The position numbers and the translations under genes were made by a program. Below the pieces are notes generated by a model. That model saw nothing but the letters and a program-made list of their open reading frames with translations, had not been told where the DNA came from and did not search any database. Below, piece by piece: positions 20,018-28,926 of a stretch of DNA of 64,000 nt (positions are counted from its first letter, which is position 1; every line of letters starts with the position of its first letter). This stretch comes from Marifrigoribacter sp965178585 (GTDB taxonomy: Bacteria > Bacteroidota > Bacteroidia > Flavobacteriales > Flavobacteriaceae), in contig OZ238267.1 in the NCBI GenBank assembly GCA_965178585.1, forward strand, positions 1,054,001-1,118,000. The letters run 5' to 3'.

Positions 20018-21136
20018 TTGAAACTATCCGTTATCATACTCAATTACAATGTTCGATACTTTTTGGAGCAATGTATAATAAGTGTGCAACGTAGTTTAAA
20101 AAGTATAGAGTCAGAGATTATTATTATTGATAATAATTCTTCAGATGATAGTTGTCAAATGGTAAAAGACCTATTCCCAGAGGTCACTTTAATTGAGAAT
20201 AAAGAAAACGTAGGTTTCAGTAAAGCTAATAACCAAGCAGTAAAAATCGCAAAAGGAGAATATGTTTGTATTCTTAATCCGGATACAGCTGTAGCTGAAG
20301 ATACCTTTATAAAGTCATTAGCATATGCTGAATCCATTAGTAATCTAGGAGCTCTAGGTGTTTTTCTAATGGATGGTACAGGTTCTTTTTTACCTGAAAG
20401 CAAAAGAAACCTTCCAACTCCAAAAGCTTCTTTATTAAAGCTAATGGGAATGGGAAAAAGTTATTACGCCAATCATATTGAAAAAAGAGGTCAAGGGGAA
20501 GTATCGGTTTTAGTAGGTGCTTTTATGTTATTAAAAAGAAGTGTTTATAACGAAGTTGAAGGTTTTGATGAGGATTATTTTATGTATGGAGAAGATATCG
20601 ATTTGTCATACAAAATAACGAAAGCTGGATATAAAAATCATTATTTAGGAAGTACAAGTATTCTTCATTATAAAGGAGAAAGCACCAAAAAAGATGCAGC
20701 ATATTTAGATCGTTTTTATGGAGCCATGTTAATCTTTTATAAAAAGCATTTTAATACGAATTTACTTTTTAATGCTATTGTTAATGCTGGGGTTTCTATT
20801 GCTAAAAAAACTAATAAAATTGTTAATACTAATGGTGATCAGTTAAGTGAGGCAAATGAAATTTATGTGTTAACTGAAAATTTATTGCTATTAAAAAACC
20901 TTTCTGAAAAATTTAATTCCAACATTAAAACTACTTCTAAGACTATTTTCTCAGATGAAGAATTATCAAACACCACCTTTATTTTTGATGTAGATTATAT
21001 GCCATATTCCCAAATATTTGTGGTTATGAGAAAATTAAGCGGAAAAGGCAACACATTTCGTATTAGCCCTCCGGGGTCTAATTTTATTCTCGGAAGCGAT
21101 CAAAGTGACCAAAAAGGGTCTGTACTCGTTTTTTAA
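20018..21136 (+). CDS. Glycosyltransferase family 2 (rhamnosyltransferase-like)
   Basis: 372 residues from a TTG start 5 bp after recR. The GT-A fold motifs are clear: LSVIILNYNVRYFLEQCI at the N-terminus, IIDNNSSDDS, NVGFSKANNQA, LNPDTAV (DxD-like) and FDEDYFMYGEDIDLSYK (acceptor/base region). About 110 extra C-terminal residues, ending GSDQSDQKGSVLVF, have no recognised domain. Adds a sugar from a nucleotide sugar to an acceptor, probably cell-surface glycan, on the cytosolic side. Acceptor not readable. Confidence 0.9.
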   Translation: MKLSVIILNYNVRYFLEQCIISVQRSLKSIESEIIIIDNNSSDDSCQMVKDLFPEVTLIENKENVGFSKANNQAVKIAKGEYVCILNPDTAVAEDTFIKSLAYAESISNLGALGVFLMDGTGSFLPESKRNLPTPKASLLKLMGMGKSYYANHIEKRGQGEVSVLVGAFMLLKRSVYNEVEGFDEDYFMYGEDIDLSYKITKAGYKNHYLGSTSILHYKGESTKKDAAYLDRFYGAMLIFYKKHFNTNLLFNAIVNAGVSIAKKTNKIVNTNGDQLSEANEIYVLTENLLLLKNLSEKFNSNIKTTSKTIFSDEELSNTTFIFDVDYMPYSQIFVVMRKLSGKGNTFRISPPGSNFILGSDQSDQKGSVLVF

Positions 21137-21216
21137 GAAAATGGACAATATAAAATTGTAAAAATTGTCTAATTTTGCAACGTTAAAAAAAAAATCCTTC
21201 TAGCATATAAATTATT

Positions 21217-22530
21217 ATGGCAAAGTTTGAATTAAAGTTACCGAAAATGGGAGAGAGTGTTGCAGAAGCAACATTAACAAGTTGGCTTAAAGAAGTTGGC
21301 GAAACGATTGAAGAGGATGAAGCAGTTCTTGAAATCGCTACCGATAAAGTAGATAGTGAAGTTCCAAGTGAAGTAACCGGTGTTTTGGTTGAAAGGCTTT
21401 TTGAAGTTGATGATGTTATACAAGTAGGTCAAACTATTGCAGTAATTGAAACAGAAGGTGAAGGAACAATTGCTGAAACTGCAGTTCCATCATCTGAAAC
21501 TGTTTCTATTCCAACACCAGAAGTAATAGCAGCTGTAGAGGCTCCTGTTACTGAGGTAGCTTCAGTAGAAGTTCAAAGTTCTGATTCTAGATTTTATTCA
21601 CCACTAGTAAAAAATATTGCTGCTGCAGAAGGAATTTCTCAAAAAGAATTAGATGCTGTTTCGGGAACTGGTAAAGATGGAAGAGTTACTAAAAACGATA
21701 TTTTGCAATTTGTTGAAAACCGTAGCTCACAACCGGCAAAAGTAGAACCTGGACCTGTTGTTAAAGCAGCGCCAGAACAAGAAAAAAAATCTACTCCAGC
21801 AGCACCAGTTTCAGTAAATGGTGGAGATGAAATTATTGAAATGACACGTATGGGTAAATTAATTGCTCATCATATGGTGGAAAGCGTTCAAACTTCTGCA
21901 CACGTTCAATCTTTTATAGAAGCCGATGTAACTAATATTTGGAACTGGCGTAAAAAGGTGAAAGATGGTTTTATTAAACGAGAAGGTGAAAACTTAACTT
22001 TTACTCCTATTTTTTTAGAAGCAGTTGCAAAAGCTTTAAAGGATTTTCCAATGTTGAATATTTCTGTAGATGGAGATAAAATAATTAAACGTAAAAATAT
22101 CAACCTGGGAATGGCTGCAGCTTTAGCAGATGGAAACTTAATTGTTCCCGTGATAAAAAATGCAGACCAATTAAATCTGGTAGGTATGAGTAAAGCAGTA
22201 AACGATTTAGCAAAACGTGCTAGAGGAGGGCAATTAAAACCAGACGATATTCAAGGAGGAACTTATACAGTAACTAACGTAGGTACTTTTGGAAGTATTA
22301 TGGGAACTCCAATTATCAATCAGCCGCAAGTAGGTATTTTAGCTTTGGGAGCTATTAGAAAGGTGCCAGCAGTTATTGAAACTCCAGAAGGTGATTTTAT
22401 TGGAATTCGTTATAAAATGTTTTTATCTCATTCCTATGATCATAGAGTGGTTAATGGTGCGTTGGGAGGACAGTTTGTAAAAGCAGTTGCCGATTATTTA
22501 GAAGCTTGGGATGTAAATAGAGAAATCTAA
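21217..22530 (+). CDS. 2-oxo acid dehydrogenase E2 component (dihydrolipoamide acyltransferase)
   Basis: 437 residues. Lipoyl domain (1-80) with the lipoylated Lys44 in IATDKVDSEV, an Ala/Pro/Val linker, and the E3/E1 subunit-binding domain (about 128-168, FYSPLVKNIAAAEGI and GKDGRVTKNDIL). The chloramphenicol-acetyltransferase-like catalytic domain (about 205-437) ends with SHSYDHRVVNGALGG. His409 is present, but the usual Asp of HRxxDG is Asn413. Layout fits a branched-chain or 2-oxoglutarate type E2; E1 and E3 genes are not adjacent. A -7-like box TAATTTTG lies at 21170. Confidence 0.92.
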   Translation: MAKFELKLPKMGESVAEATLTSWLKEVGETIEEDEAVLEIATDKVDSEVPSEVTGVLVERLFEVDDVIQVGQTIAVIETEGEGTIAETAVPSSETVSIPTPEVIAAVEAPVTEVASVEVQSSDSRFYSPLVKNIAAAEGISQKELDAVSGTGKDGRVTKNDILQFVENRSSQPAKVEPGPVVKAAPEQEKKSTPAAPVSVNGGDEIIEMTRMGKLIAHHMVESVQTSAHVQSFIEADVTNIWNWRKKVKDGFIKREGENLTFTPIFLEAVAKALKDFPMLNISVDGDKIIKRKNINLGMAAALADGNLIVPVIKNADQLNLVGMSKAVNDLAKRARGGQLKPDDIQGGTYTVTNVGTFGSIMGTPIINQPQVGILALGAIRKVPAVIETPEGDFIGIRYKMFLSHSYDHRVVNGALGGQFVKAVADYLEAWDVNREI

Positions 22531-22618
22531 TTTACTTGTTTCAATACGAAACAATTTCTTTTTAATTTGGTATAAGTCCAGAAGAGTATTTAATACCTTT
22601 GTTTAATAAAACCTCACT

Positions 22619-23446
22619 ATGGAATTAAAATTAAGCAAGCCCATTTGTTTTTTCGACCTAGAAACAACAGGAGTCAATGTATCTAAGGATAGAATTGTAG
22701 AGATTTCCATTCTTAAAGTTTTTCCAAACGGAAATAAAGAAAGTTTTACTTGGCGAGTGAATCCTGAAATGAAGATTCCAGCTGTAACAACTGCTATACA
22801 CGGTATTTCTGATAAAATGGTTGCCAACGAACCAACTTTTAAAGAATTAGCACCCAAAGTCTACGAGCTTATTAAAGATAGTGATTTAGGCGGTTTTAAC
22901 TCCAATAGGTTTGATATTCCCTTATTAGCTGAAGAATTATTACGAGCTGAAATAGATTTTGATTTGAAGAAAAATGTAGCTGTAGATGTTCAGACTATTT
23001 TTCATAAAATGGAAAAAAGAACTTTAGAAGCAGCATATAAATTTTATTGCGATAAGGATTTAACCAATGCTCACAGTGCTGAAGCAGATACGATGGCTAC
23101 CTATGAAGTGTTAAAGGCTCAATTAGATAAATACAAAGATTTAGAAAACGATATTAATTTCCTTTCAAGTTTTAGCTCGCATCAAAATTTTGCAGATTTC
23201 GCAGGATTTATTGGCTATAATAAAGAAGGTCAAGAGATCATATCTTTTGGAAAACATAAAGGAAAGGTAATTGAGGAATTATTTAAAACAGAACCAGGAT
23301 ACTTTAGTTGGATTCAAAATGCAGATTTTCCTAAATACACTAAGAAAGTATTGAGAGATTTGAAAGTGAGAATCAATAATAAAGATGCTGGCCCCATTAC
23401 TGATGATAGCTTGAATATGTTGAGAAATAAATTTAATGTAAAATGA
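22619..23446 (+). CDS. DEDDh 3'-5' exonuclease (DnaQ-like) with ExoX-like C-terminal domain
   Basis: 275 residues. Exonuclease motif I is FFDLETTG (Asp13, Glu15), motif II is NSNRFDIPLLAEE, and motif III is AHSAEADTMATYEV, which gives the DEDDh set. A C-terminal module (about 195-250: GQEIISFGKHKGK, YFSWI) matches the small domain found in ExoX-type proteins. Probably trims single strands in repair rather than being the replicative epsilon subunit. Promoter elements TTG (22567-22569) and TACCTTTG (22594-22601) lie upstream with 24-bp spacing. Confidence 0.9.
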   Translation: MELKLSKPICFFDLETTGVNVSKDRIVEISILKVFPNGNKESFTWRVNPEMKIPAVTTAIHGISDKMVANEPTFKELAPKVYELIKDSDLGGFNSNRFDIPLLAEELLRAEIDFDLKKNVAVDVQTIFHKMEKRTLEAAYKFYCDKDLTNAHSAEADTMATYEVLKAQLDKYKDLENDINFLSSFSSHQNFADFAGFIGYNKEGQEIISFGKHKGKVIEELFKTEPGYFSWIQNADFPKYTKKVLRDLKVRINNKDAGPITDDSLNMLRNKFNVK

Positions 23447-23531
23447 AACGAGCGTATTAAAATTCTTGTCGTTTAAGAAATTTGTAAATTGCGAATAGCG
23501 TTTGACAGATTCAATAAAATATTAAAGACAT

Positions 23532-24143
23532 ATGAAAATAATTTGTGTAGGTAGAAATTATGCAGAGCATATTGAAGAGCTAAATAATGCAATTCCAAAA
23601 GATCCTGTATTGTTTTTAAAACCAGACACTGCCATCCTTTTAAAAAAACAACCGTTCTTTATTCCTGAGTTTTCTAATGAAGTGCATCACGAGGTAGAAA
23701 TCTTAGTTAAGATTAATAGAATAGGAAAACATATTGATCGAAAATTTGCATATAAATATTATGATGAAATTGGGTTAGGAATCGACTTTACTGCTAGAGA
23801 TTTACAATCAAAACTTAAAGAAAAAGGATTGCCTTGGGAAAAAGCAAAAGCATTTGATGGAGCAGCAGTTATAGGGAAATTCCTTCAAAAAGATAAATTT
23901 GAAGATTTAAATAACATCAATTTCAGATTAGAAAAAAACGATAAAGTACAACAAAAGGGAAATACTTCATTAATGTTATGGAAAATTGATACTTTAATCG
24001 AATATGTTTCAAAATATTTTACATTAAAGATTGGAGATGTTATATTTACAGGCACGCCTTCTGGTGTTGGAAAAGTAAATTCCAATGATATTTTAAAAGG
24101 ATTCATTGAAGAAAAGGAGTTATTCTCTATAAAAGTTAAATAA
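23532..24143 (+). CDS. Fumarylacetoacetate hydrolase family protein
   Basis: 203 residues, the short form of the FAH fold, like FAHD1-type acylpyruvases or oxaloacetate decarboxylases. Visible motifs: ICVGRNYAEH near the start, FLKPDTA, HHEVEILVKI (metal-binding Glu residues), GIDFTARDLQ, KAFDGAA and FTGTPSGVG. Mg2+-dependent C-C bond hydrolysis of small 2-keto acids is known for the family; the substrate here is not fixed. Its stop overlaps the Hpt start (TAATG), so the two genes are translationally linked with cinA behind them. Confidence 0.92.
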   Translation: MKIICVGRNYAEHIEELNNAIPKDPVLFLKPDTAILLKKQPFFIPEFSNEVHHEVEILVKINRIGKHIDRKFAYKYYDEIGLGIDFTARDLQSKLKEKGLPWEKAKAFDGAAVIGKFLQKDKFEDLNNINFRLEKNDKVQQKGNTSLMLWKIDTLIEYVSKYFTLKIGDVIFTGTPSGVGKVNSNDILKGFIEEKELFSIKVK

Positions 24144-24484
24144 TGAGTAAAAAGTATTCCATAGAAAGTTTATCCGAAATAGCGGGTGGCGATAAAGATT
24201 TTATGTTAATTGTAGCAAAAACATTTTTAGAAGAAATTCCTCCAGATCTTAAAGCTATGGAGGAGGCCATAGAAAATAATAATAGAGAACTTGCCTATCA
24301 GTTTGCTCATAAAATGAAACCAAATCTTGAAATGTTTGGTCTTAATTTAGGGAAAGATATAACGTCTATAGAAACTTGGACACGGACACTTAAGAATAAA
24401 TCTTCGATTGATGGAAATTTAAAAAATGTAGTTGATACTGTTAAAGCTGTATTTGTTGAATTAAAAGAAGATTTTGAATTATAA
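24143..24484 (+). CDS. Hpt-domain phosphotransfer protein
   Basis: 113 residues, a single four-helix Hpt domain. His56 in AYQFAHKMKPN is the expected phosphorylated residue (family motif HxxKG; here HKMKP, so the Gly after Lys is missing). In the family it passes phosphate between a hybrid kinase and a response regulator. Neither partner is beside it, so it is an orphan Hpt. It overlaps the FAH gene by one base and ends directly before the cinA start. Confidence 0.88.
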   Translation: MSKKYSIESLSEIAGGDKDFMLIVAKTFLEEIPPDLKAMEEAIENNNRELAYQFAHKMKPNLEMFGLNLGKDITSIETWTRTLKNKSSIDGNLKNVVDTVKAVFVELKEDFEL

Positions 24485-25732
24485 ATGTTAGCAGAAATTA
24501 TCACAATCGGTGATGAGATTTTAATCGGTCAGATTGTTGATACCAACTCGGTTTTTATTTCAAAAGAACTCAATAAAATAGGAGTTCAAGTTTACCAAAT
24601 TACATCCATACAAGACGATCGCATTCATATATTAGAGGCATTGTCTAATGCAGAGAAAAGAGTAGATGTTGTTATTGTTACTGGAGGATTGGGCCCCACA
24701 AAGGACGATATTACAAAAGAAACGTTTTGTGATTTTTTAAATGATGAATTGGTAGAGGATCAAAAGGTTCTTGAACATGTAAAGAAGCTTTATAAAAAAT
24801 TTGCTAAGCATCCATTATTGCCAGAAAGTTTACACCAAGCATTAGTTCCCTCAAAAGCAAAGGTTCTTCAAAACGATTTTGGATCTGCCCCGGGAATGTG
24901 GATGGAAAAAGAAAATACGGTTTTTGTTTCCTTACCCGGTGTGCCTTATGAAATGAAAAATTTGATGAAGGAATCGGTTTTAACAATGATTGCTGAAAAA
25001 TTTGACTGCCCATTTATATATCATAAAACCTTATTAACTATTGGGATGGGAGAGAGTGAAATTGTGAAAATAATTCATTCTTGGGCGGATGCTTTACCTA
25101 ATGAAATTAAACTGGCTTATTTACCTTCCTTTGGGAGAGTACGATTAAGACTTTCATCAAAAGGTAAAGAAAAGAATGCGATGGAGGGTGCCGTTGATAA
25201 GGAAATGGAAACGCTACATTCGTTATTAGAAGATATAGTTATTGGTTATGAAGATGAAACTACCTTAGTTCAGCAAATAGCAAAGACAATAAATAAAGCT
25301 AATAAAACATTAAGTGTTACAGAAAGTTGTACAGGGGGAGCTATAGCAAAAGAAATAACTAAGGAAGCTGGAGTTTCTTCTTTTTTTAAAGGAAGTTTAG
25401 TGGCATATGCTACCGAGGTTAAATCCTCTGTTTTAGAAATAGAAGAAAGTTTAATAACTAAATTTTCGGTGGTTAGTAAAGAAGTTTCTGAATCCATGGC
25501 GATTCAGTCTAAAAAAATATTTAACTCAGATTATGCAATTTCAACAACTGGAAATGCAGGTCCAACGATAGGAGATGCAGGTGATGAGGTTGGTGAAGTA
25601 TTTATTTCTATAGCAAGCCCAACTGGAGTTATTACTGAAAAGTTCAACTTCGGACAACCTAGAGAACGTGTAATTGCTAAAGCAACTTTCAAAGCTTTGG
25701 AAATGCTTCAAAAAGAAATTTTAAAAAACTAA
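24485..25732 (+). CDS. cinA: CinA family NMN deamidase / competence-damage protein
   Basis: 415 residues, the two-domain form. The N-terminal MoaB/MogA-like domain (about 1-170) has IITIGDEILIGQIVDTNS, VIVTGGLGPTKDDITKE and SLPGVPYEMK. The C-terminal amidase domain (about 255-415) has SVTESCTGGAIAKE, FKGSLVAYA and STTGNAGPT. The family hydrolyses nicotinamide mononucleotide to nicotinate mononucleotide in pyridine nucleotide recycling. Its ATG follows the Hpt stop with no gap, giving a probable three-gene operon. Confidence 0.93.
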   Translation: MLAEIITIGDEILIGQIVDTNSVFISKELNKIGVQVYQITSIQDDRIHILEALSNAEKRVDVVIVTGGLGPTKDDITKETFCDFLNDELVEDQKVLEHVKKLYKKFAKHPLLPESLHQALVPSKAKVLQNDFGSAPGMWMEKENTVFVSLPGVPYEMKNLMKESVLTMIAEKFDCPFIYHKTLLTIGMGESEIVKIIHSWADALPNEIKLAYLPSFGRVRLRLSSKGKEKNAMEGAVDKEMETLHSLLEDIVIGYEDETTLVQQIAKTINKANKTLSVTESCTGGAIAKEITKEAGVSSFFKGSLVAYATEVKSSVLEIEESLITKFSVVSKEVSESMAIQSKKIFNSDYAISTTGNAGPTIGDAGDEVGEVFISIASPTGVITEKFNFGQPRERVIAKATFKALEMLQKEILKN

Positions 25733-25742
25733 TTTTCTTTTG

Positions 25743-25773
25743 TTGTGGGAAAGGATAAATTTTATTAAATTTG
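25743..25773 (+). promoter_or_regulatory. Promoter of the rpmB-rpmG cluster
   Basis: TTG (25743-25745), 20-bp spacer, TAAATTTG (25766-25773): a full match to the Bacteroidota sigma-70 pattern TTG-N(17-23)-TAnnTTTG. The rpmB start lies 33 bp downstream. Confidence 0.8.
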
Positions 25774-25806
25774 CACCCTGTTTAAAATAACTAAAAGATT
25801 TTAGGA

Positions 25807-26046
25807 ATGTCAAGAGTTTGTGAGCTTACTGGAAAAAAGGCAATGTTTGGGAATAATGTTTCTCACGCGATGAATAAAACCAGAAGAAGATTTAATGTAA
25901 ATCTTATTAAAAAACGTTTTTATTTACCAGAAGAAGATAAGTGGGTAACACTTAAAGTAGCTGCTTCATCATTAAAAACGATTAACAAAAAAGGGATTAC
26001 TGCAGTTGTAAAAGAAGCACGCGAAAAAGGCTTTCTAAAAAAATAA
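25807..26046 (+). CDS. rpmB: 50S ribosomal protein L28
   Basis: 79 residues, normal length. Begins MSRVCELTGKKAMFGNNVSHAMNK style with KTRRRFNVNL and FYLPEEDKWVTLKV typical of bacteroidete L28. Large-subunit protein, first gene of the rpmB-rpmG-DUF4295 cluster, with a strong promoter upstream. Confidence 0.97.
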   Translation: MSRVCELTGKKAMFGNNVSHAMNKTRRRFNVNLIKKRFYLPEEDKWVTLKVAASSLKTINKKGITAVVKEAREKGFLKK

Positions 26047-26075
26047 TTGCATAACAATAATTAAAGTCTAGTATA

Positions 26076-26258
26076 ATGGCTAAAAAAGGAAATAGAGTAC
26101 AAGTGATTTTAGAATGTACAGAACATAAAAATTCTGGTAAGCCAGGAACTTCACGTTACATTACTACAAAAAACAAAAAGAACACTCCAGATCGTATGGA
26201 GATTAAAAAATTCAACCCAATTCTTAAAAAGATGACGGTTCATAAGGAGATAAAATAA
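26076..26258 (+). CDS. rpmG: 50S ribosomal protein L33
   Basis: 60 residues. Contains VILECTEHKNSGKPGTSRY, TTKNKKNTPDR and KKFNPILKK, the L33 signature. Only the first Cys of the zinc-binding CxxC pairs is present, so this is a zinc-free (C-) type L33. Co-transcribed with rpmB, 29 bp upstream. Confidence 0.96.
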   Translation: MAKKGNRVQVILECTEHKNSGKPGTSRYITTKNKKNTPDRMEIKKFNPILKKMTVHKEIK

Positions 26259-26265
26259 GTAAGAC

Positions 26266-26415
26266 ATGGCAAAGAAATCAATAGCATCATTACAGACAGG
26301 ATCTAAGCGTTTAACTAAAGCGGTTAAGATGGTAAAATCGGAAAAAACCGGTGCATATACTTTTGTTGAGTCTATTATGGCTCCTGACCAAGTAAACGAT
26401 TGGTTAAACAAATAG
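26266..26415 (+). CDS. DUF4295 small basic protein
   Basis: 49 residues (MAKKSIASLQTG start, then KRLTKAVKMVKSEKTGAYTF and ending VNDWLNK), starting 7 bp after rpmG. The size, basic character and position directly after rpmB-rpmG are the pattern of the DUF4295 family in Bacteroidota. A ribosome-linked role is inferred from context only. Confidence 0.9.
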   Translation: MAKKSIASLQTGSKRLTKAVKMVKSEKTGAYTFVESIMAPDQVNDWLNK

Positions 26416-26442
26416 TAAATTATTACAAAAAATATATTAAAG

Positions 26443-26469
26443 GCCACTTTTTTCATAAGAGTGGCTTTT
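26443..26469 (+). terminator. Intrinsic terminator after the ribosomal cluster
   Basis: Stem GCCACT (26443-26448) with AGTGGC (26460-26465), 11-nt loop, then TTTT. ftsY starts 75 bp later behind a separate -7-like box (TATATTTG, 26505-26512). Confidence 0.7.
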
Positions 26470-26543
26470 CTATTTATATTATGTTCTTAAACTTTGCTAA
26501 AACGTATATTTGCAATTAATTTTTATATTCTAAAAACTACCAT

Positions 26544-27497
26544 ATGAGTTTTTTTAAAAAAATATTTTCAAAAGAAAAAAAAGAGACATTAGATAAAGGA
26601 CTTGAAAAAACAAAAACAACTTTTTTCGATAAACTTAGTAAAGCTGTTGCAGGAAAGAATAAAGTAGATGATGATGTTTTAGATAATCTTGAAGAGGTTT
26701 TAGTATCTAGTGATGTAGGTGTTGAAACGACCCTGAAAATTATTGATCGTATAGAAGCTAGAGTTTCAAAAGATAAATATTTAGGAACCGATGAGCTTAA
26801 TAAAATTCTTCGTGAAGAAATTGCAGGGCTATTAAGCGAAACTAACTCGGGTGATGCAACAGAATTTGAGATTCCAGAGCAAGATACTCCTTATGTAATT
26901 ATGGTAGTTGGAGTAAATGGAGTAGGGAAAACCACTACTATCGGTAAATTGGCGAGTCAGTTTAAAAAAGCCGGTAAAAAAGTAGTTTTAGGGGCAGCCG
27001 ATACTTTTCGTGCAGCAGCAATTGATCAATTACAAGTTTGGGCTGATCGTACCGATGTTCCTATTGTGAAACAAAGTATGGGAAGTGATCCAGCTAGTGT
27101 TGCTTTTGACACTTTAGAAAGTGCTGTTACTCAAAATGCGGATGTTGTTATTATAGATACTGCAGGAAGACTTCATAATAAGGTTAATTTAATGAATGAG
27201 TTAACCAAAGTAAAAAGAGTGATGCAAAAAGTAATTCCTGATACCCCCAATGAAGTATTATTAGTATTGGACGGATCTACAGGACAAAATGCATTTGAAC
27301 AAGCCAAACAATTTACTGCTGCTACAGAAGTTACTTCGTTAGCGGTTACCAAATTAGATGGAACTGCAAAAGGGGGAGTTGTTATAGGAATAAGTGATCA
27401 ATTTAAAATCCCTGTAAAATACATTGGCGTAGGTGAAGGGATTGATGACCTTCAAGTTTTTAATAAAATTGAATTTGTAGACTCCTTTTTTAAATAA
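26544..27497 (+). CDS. ftsY: Signal recognition particle receptor FtsY
   Basis: 317 residues: a short basic N-terminus, N domain (about 15-95) and G domain (about 115-317). SRP-GTPase motifs: GVNGVGKTT (123-131), DTFRAAAIDQL, DTAGRLHN, TKLDGTAKGG and the closing GVGEGIDDLQVF. The long acidic A domain of E. coli FtsY is absent, as in other Bacteroidota. Docks the SRP-ribosome complex at the membrane; its RNA partner is encoded at 52087. rimO follows 22 bp later. Confidence 0.97.
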   Translation: MSFFKKIFSKEKKETLDKGLEKTKTTFFDKLSKAVAGKNKVDDDVLDNLEEVLVSSDVGVETTLKIIDRIEARVSKDKYLGTDELNKILREEIAGLLSETNSGDATEFEIPEQDTPYVIMVVGVNGVGKTTTIGKLASQFKKAGKKVVLGAADTFRAAAIDQLQVWADRTDVPIVKQSMGSDPASVAFDTLESAVTQNADVVIIDTAGRLHNKVNLMNELTKVKRVMQKVIPDTPNEVLLVLDGSTGQNAFEQAKQFTAATEVTSLAVTKLDGTAKGGVVIGISDQFKIPVKYIGVGEGIDDLQVFNKIEFVDSFFK

Positions 27498-27519
27498 AAT
27501 TCTACTATAGAATATAATT

Positions 27520-28821
27520 ATGCGTACTAAAACACTTAAGAAGAATAAAATCAATGTAGTTACTCTCGGATGTTCTAAGAATGTTTATGACAGTGAAGTG
27601 TTAATGGGCCAGTTAAAAGCCAATAACAAAGAGGTGGTTCATGAGGAAGAAGGGAACATTGTGGTAATAAATACTTGTGGTTTTATTGCTAATGCAAAGG
27701 AAGAAAGTGTTAATACCATTTTAGAATACGTTCAAAAAAAAGAAGAAGGAACCGTTGATAAAGTTTTTGTTACGGGATGTTTATCTGAAAGATACAAGCC
27801 AGACTTGCAAAAAGAAATTCCTAGTGTAGATCAATATTTTGGAACTACAGAGCTACCGGGTTTATTAAAAGCATTAGAAGCTGATTATAAGCATGAACTT
27901 ATTGGAGAGCGATTAACAACAACTCCAAAAAATTATGCTTATTTAAAAATTGCAGAAGGTTGTGATCGACCATGTTCTTTTTGTGCGATTCCAATTATGA
28001 GAGGAAAGCATAAAAGTACACCAATTGAAAACTTGGTGATTGAAGCAGAAAAATTAGCTGCAAACGGAGTTAAGGAACTAATCCTAATTGCGCAGGACCT
28101 TACCTATTATGGCTTGGATATTTATAAAAAAAGAAACCTAGCAGAATTATTACAAGAATTAATAAAAGTAGAAGGTATCGAATGGATTCGTTTGCATTAT
28201 GCTTTTCCAACAGGATTTCCTTTGGATGTATTAGAGGTAATGAGAAATGAACCTAAAGTTTGTAATTATATCGATATTCCTCTTCAACATATTTCAGATG
28301 CTGTTTTAAAATCCATGAAAAGAGGGTTTGGAAAAGATAAAATAAACAATTTATTAAGCGATTTCCGTGAAAGAGTACCCGGAATGGCAATAAGGACTAC
28401 CTTAATTGTTGGTTATCCAGGAGAAACTGAAGAAAACTTTCAAGAATTAAAACAATGGGTAACCGATATGCGTTTTGAGCGTTTGGGTTGTTTTACCTAT
28501 TCTCATGAAGAAAATACATCTGCTTATTTGTTAGAAGATGATGTTCCTGAAGAAGTTAAAATGAAAAGAGCTAATGAAATCATGGAAATTCAATCTCAAA
28601 TTTCTTGGGAATTAAATCAAGAAAAAATAGGGAAAGAATTTAAGGTGATTATCGATCGAAAAGAAGGAAGTTATTTTGTGGGTAGAACACAATTTGATAG
28701 TCCAGATGTAGATAATGAAGTTCTTATTAATGCAGAAAAAAATTATATTCGTACTGGTGATTTTGCAAATGTAAAAATAACTGCAGCAGAAGATTTTGAT
28801 TTATATGCAGAGCTAGTTTAA
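27520..28821 (+). CDS. rimO: Ribosomal protein S12 methylthiotransferase RimO
   Basis: 433 residues. The N-terminal MTTase domain carries Cys18, Cys53 and Cys87 for one 4Fe-4S cluster. The radical SAM domain carries CDRPCSFC (Cys148, 152, 155) for the other, with GYPGETEENF. The C-terminal TRAM domain (about 370-433) has EFKVIIDRKEGSYFVGRTQFDSPDVDNEV, the RimO form rather than MiaB. Methylthiolates Asp of ribosomal protein S12 in the cytosol. Follows ftsY closely, probably one transcript. Confidence 0.96.
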   Translation: MRTKTLKKNKINVVTLGCSKNVYDSEVLMGQLKANNKEVVHEEEGNIVVINTCGFIANAKEESVNTILEYVQKKEEGTVDKVFVTGCLSERYKPDLQKEIPSVDQYFGTTELPGLLKALEADYKHELIGERLTTTPKNYAYLKIAEGCDRPCSFCAIPIMRGKHKSTPIENLVIEAEKLAANGVKELILIAQDLTYYGLDIYKKRNLAELLQELIKVEGIEWIRLHYAFPTGFPLDVLEVMRNEPKVCNYIDIPLQHISDAVLKSMKRGFGKDKINNLLSDFRERVPGMAIRTTLIVGYPGETEENFQELKQWVTDMRFERLGCFTYSHEENTSAYLLEDDVPEEVKMKRANEIMEIQSQISWELNQEKIGKEFKVIIDRKEGSYFVGRTQFDSPDVDNEVLINAEKNYIRTGDFANVKITAAEDFDLYAELV

Positions 28822-28860
28822 ACTACCTTTTGCTTTTTTATCTTTGTGTTTTAAGTTGAG

Positions 28861-28912
28861 CTATCTTGAAAAAGATAGTTTGTCATAAATAAATTGATCC
28901 TATTGAAATAGG
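28861..28912. promoter_or_regulatory. Two small hairpins with GA-rich loops between rimO and the lipoprotein gene
   Basis: CTATCTT and AAGATAG around a GAAA tetraloop (28861-28878), then CCTATT and AATAGG around GA (28899-28912). A TAnnTTTG box (TATCTTTG, 28839-28846) precedes them, so they would lie in the 5' leader of the gene at 28927. They may be a weak rimO terminator or a leader structure. Confidence 0.4.
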
Positions 28913-28926
28913 TTAATTATTGGAAT

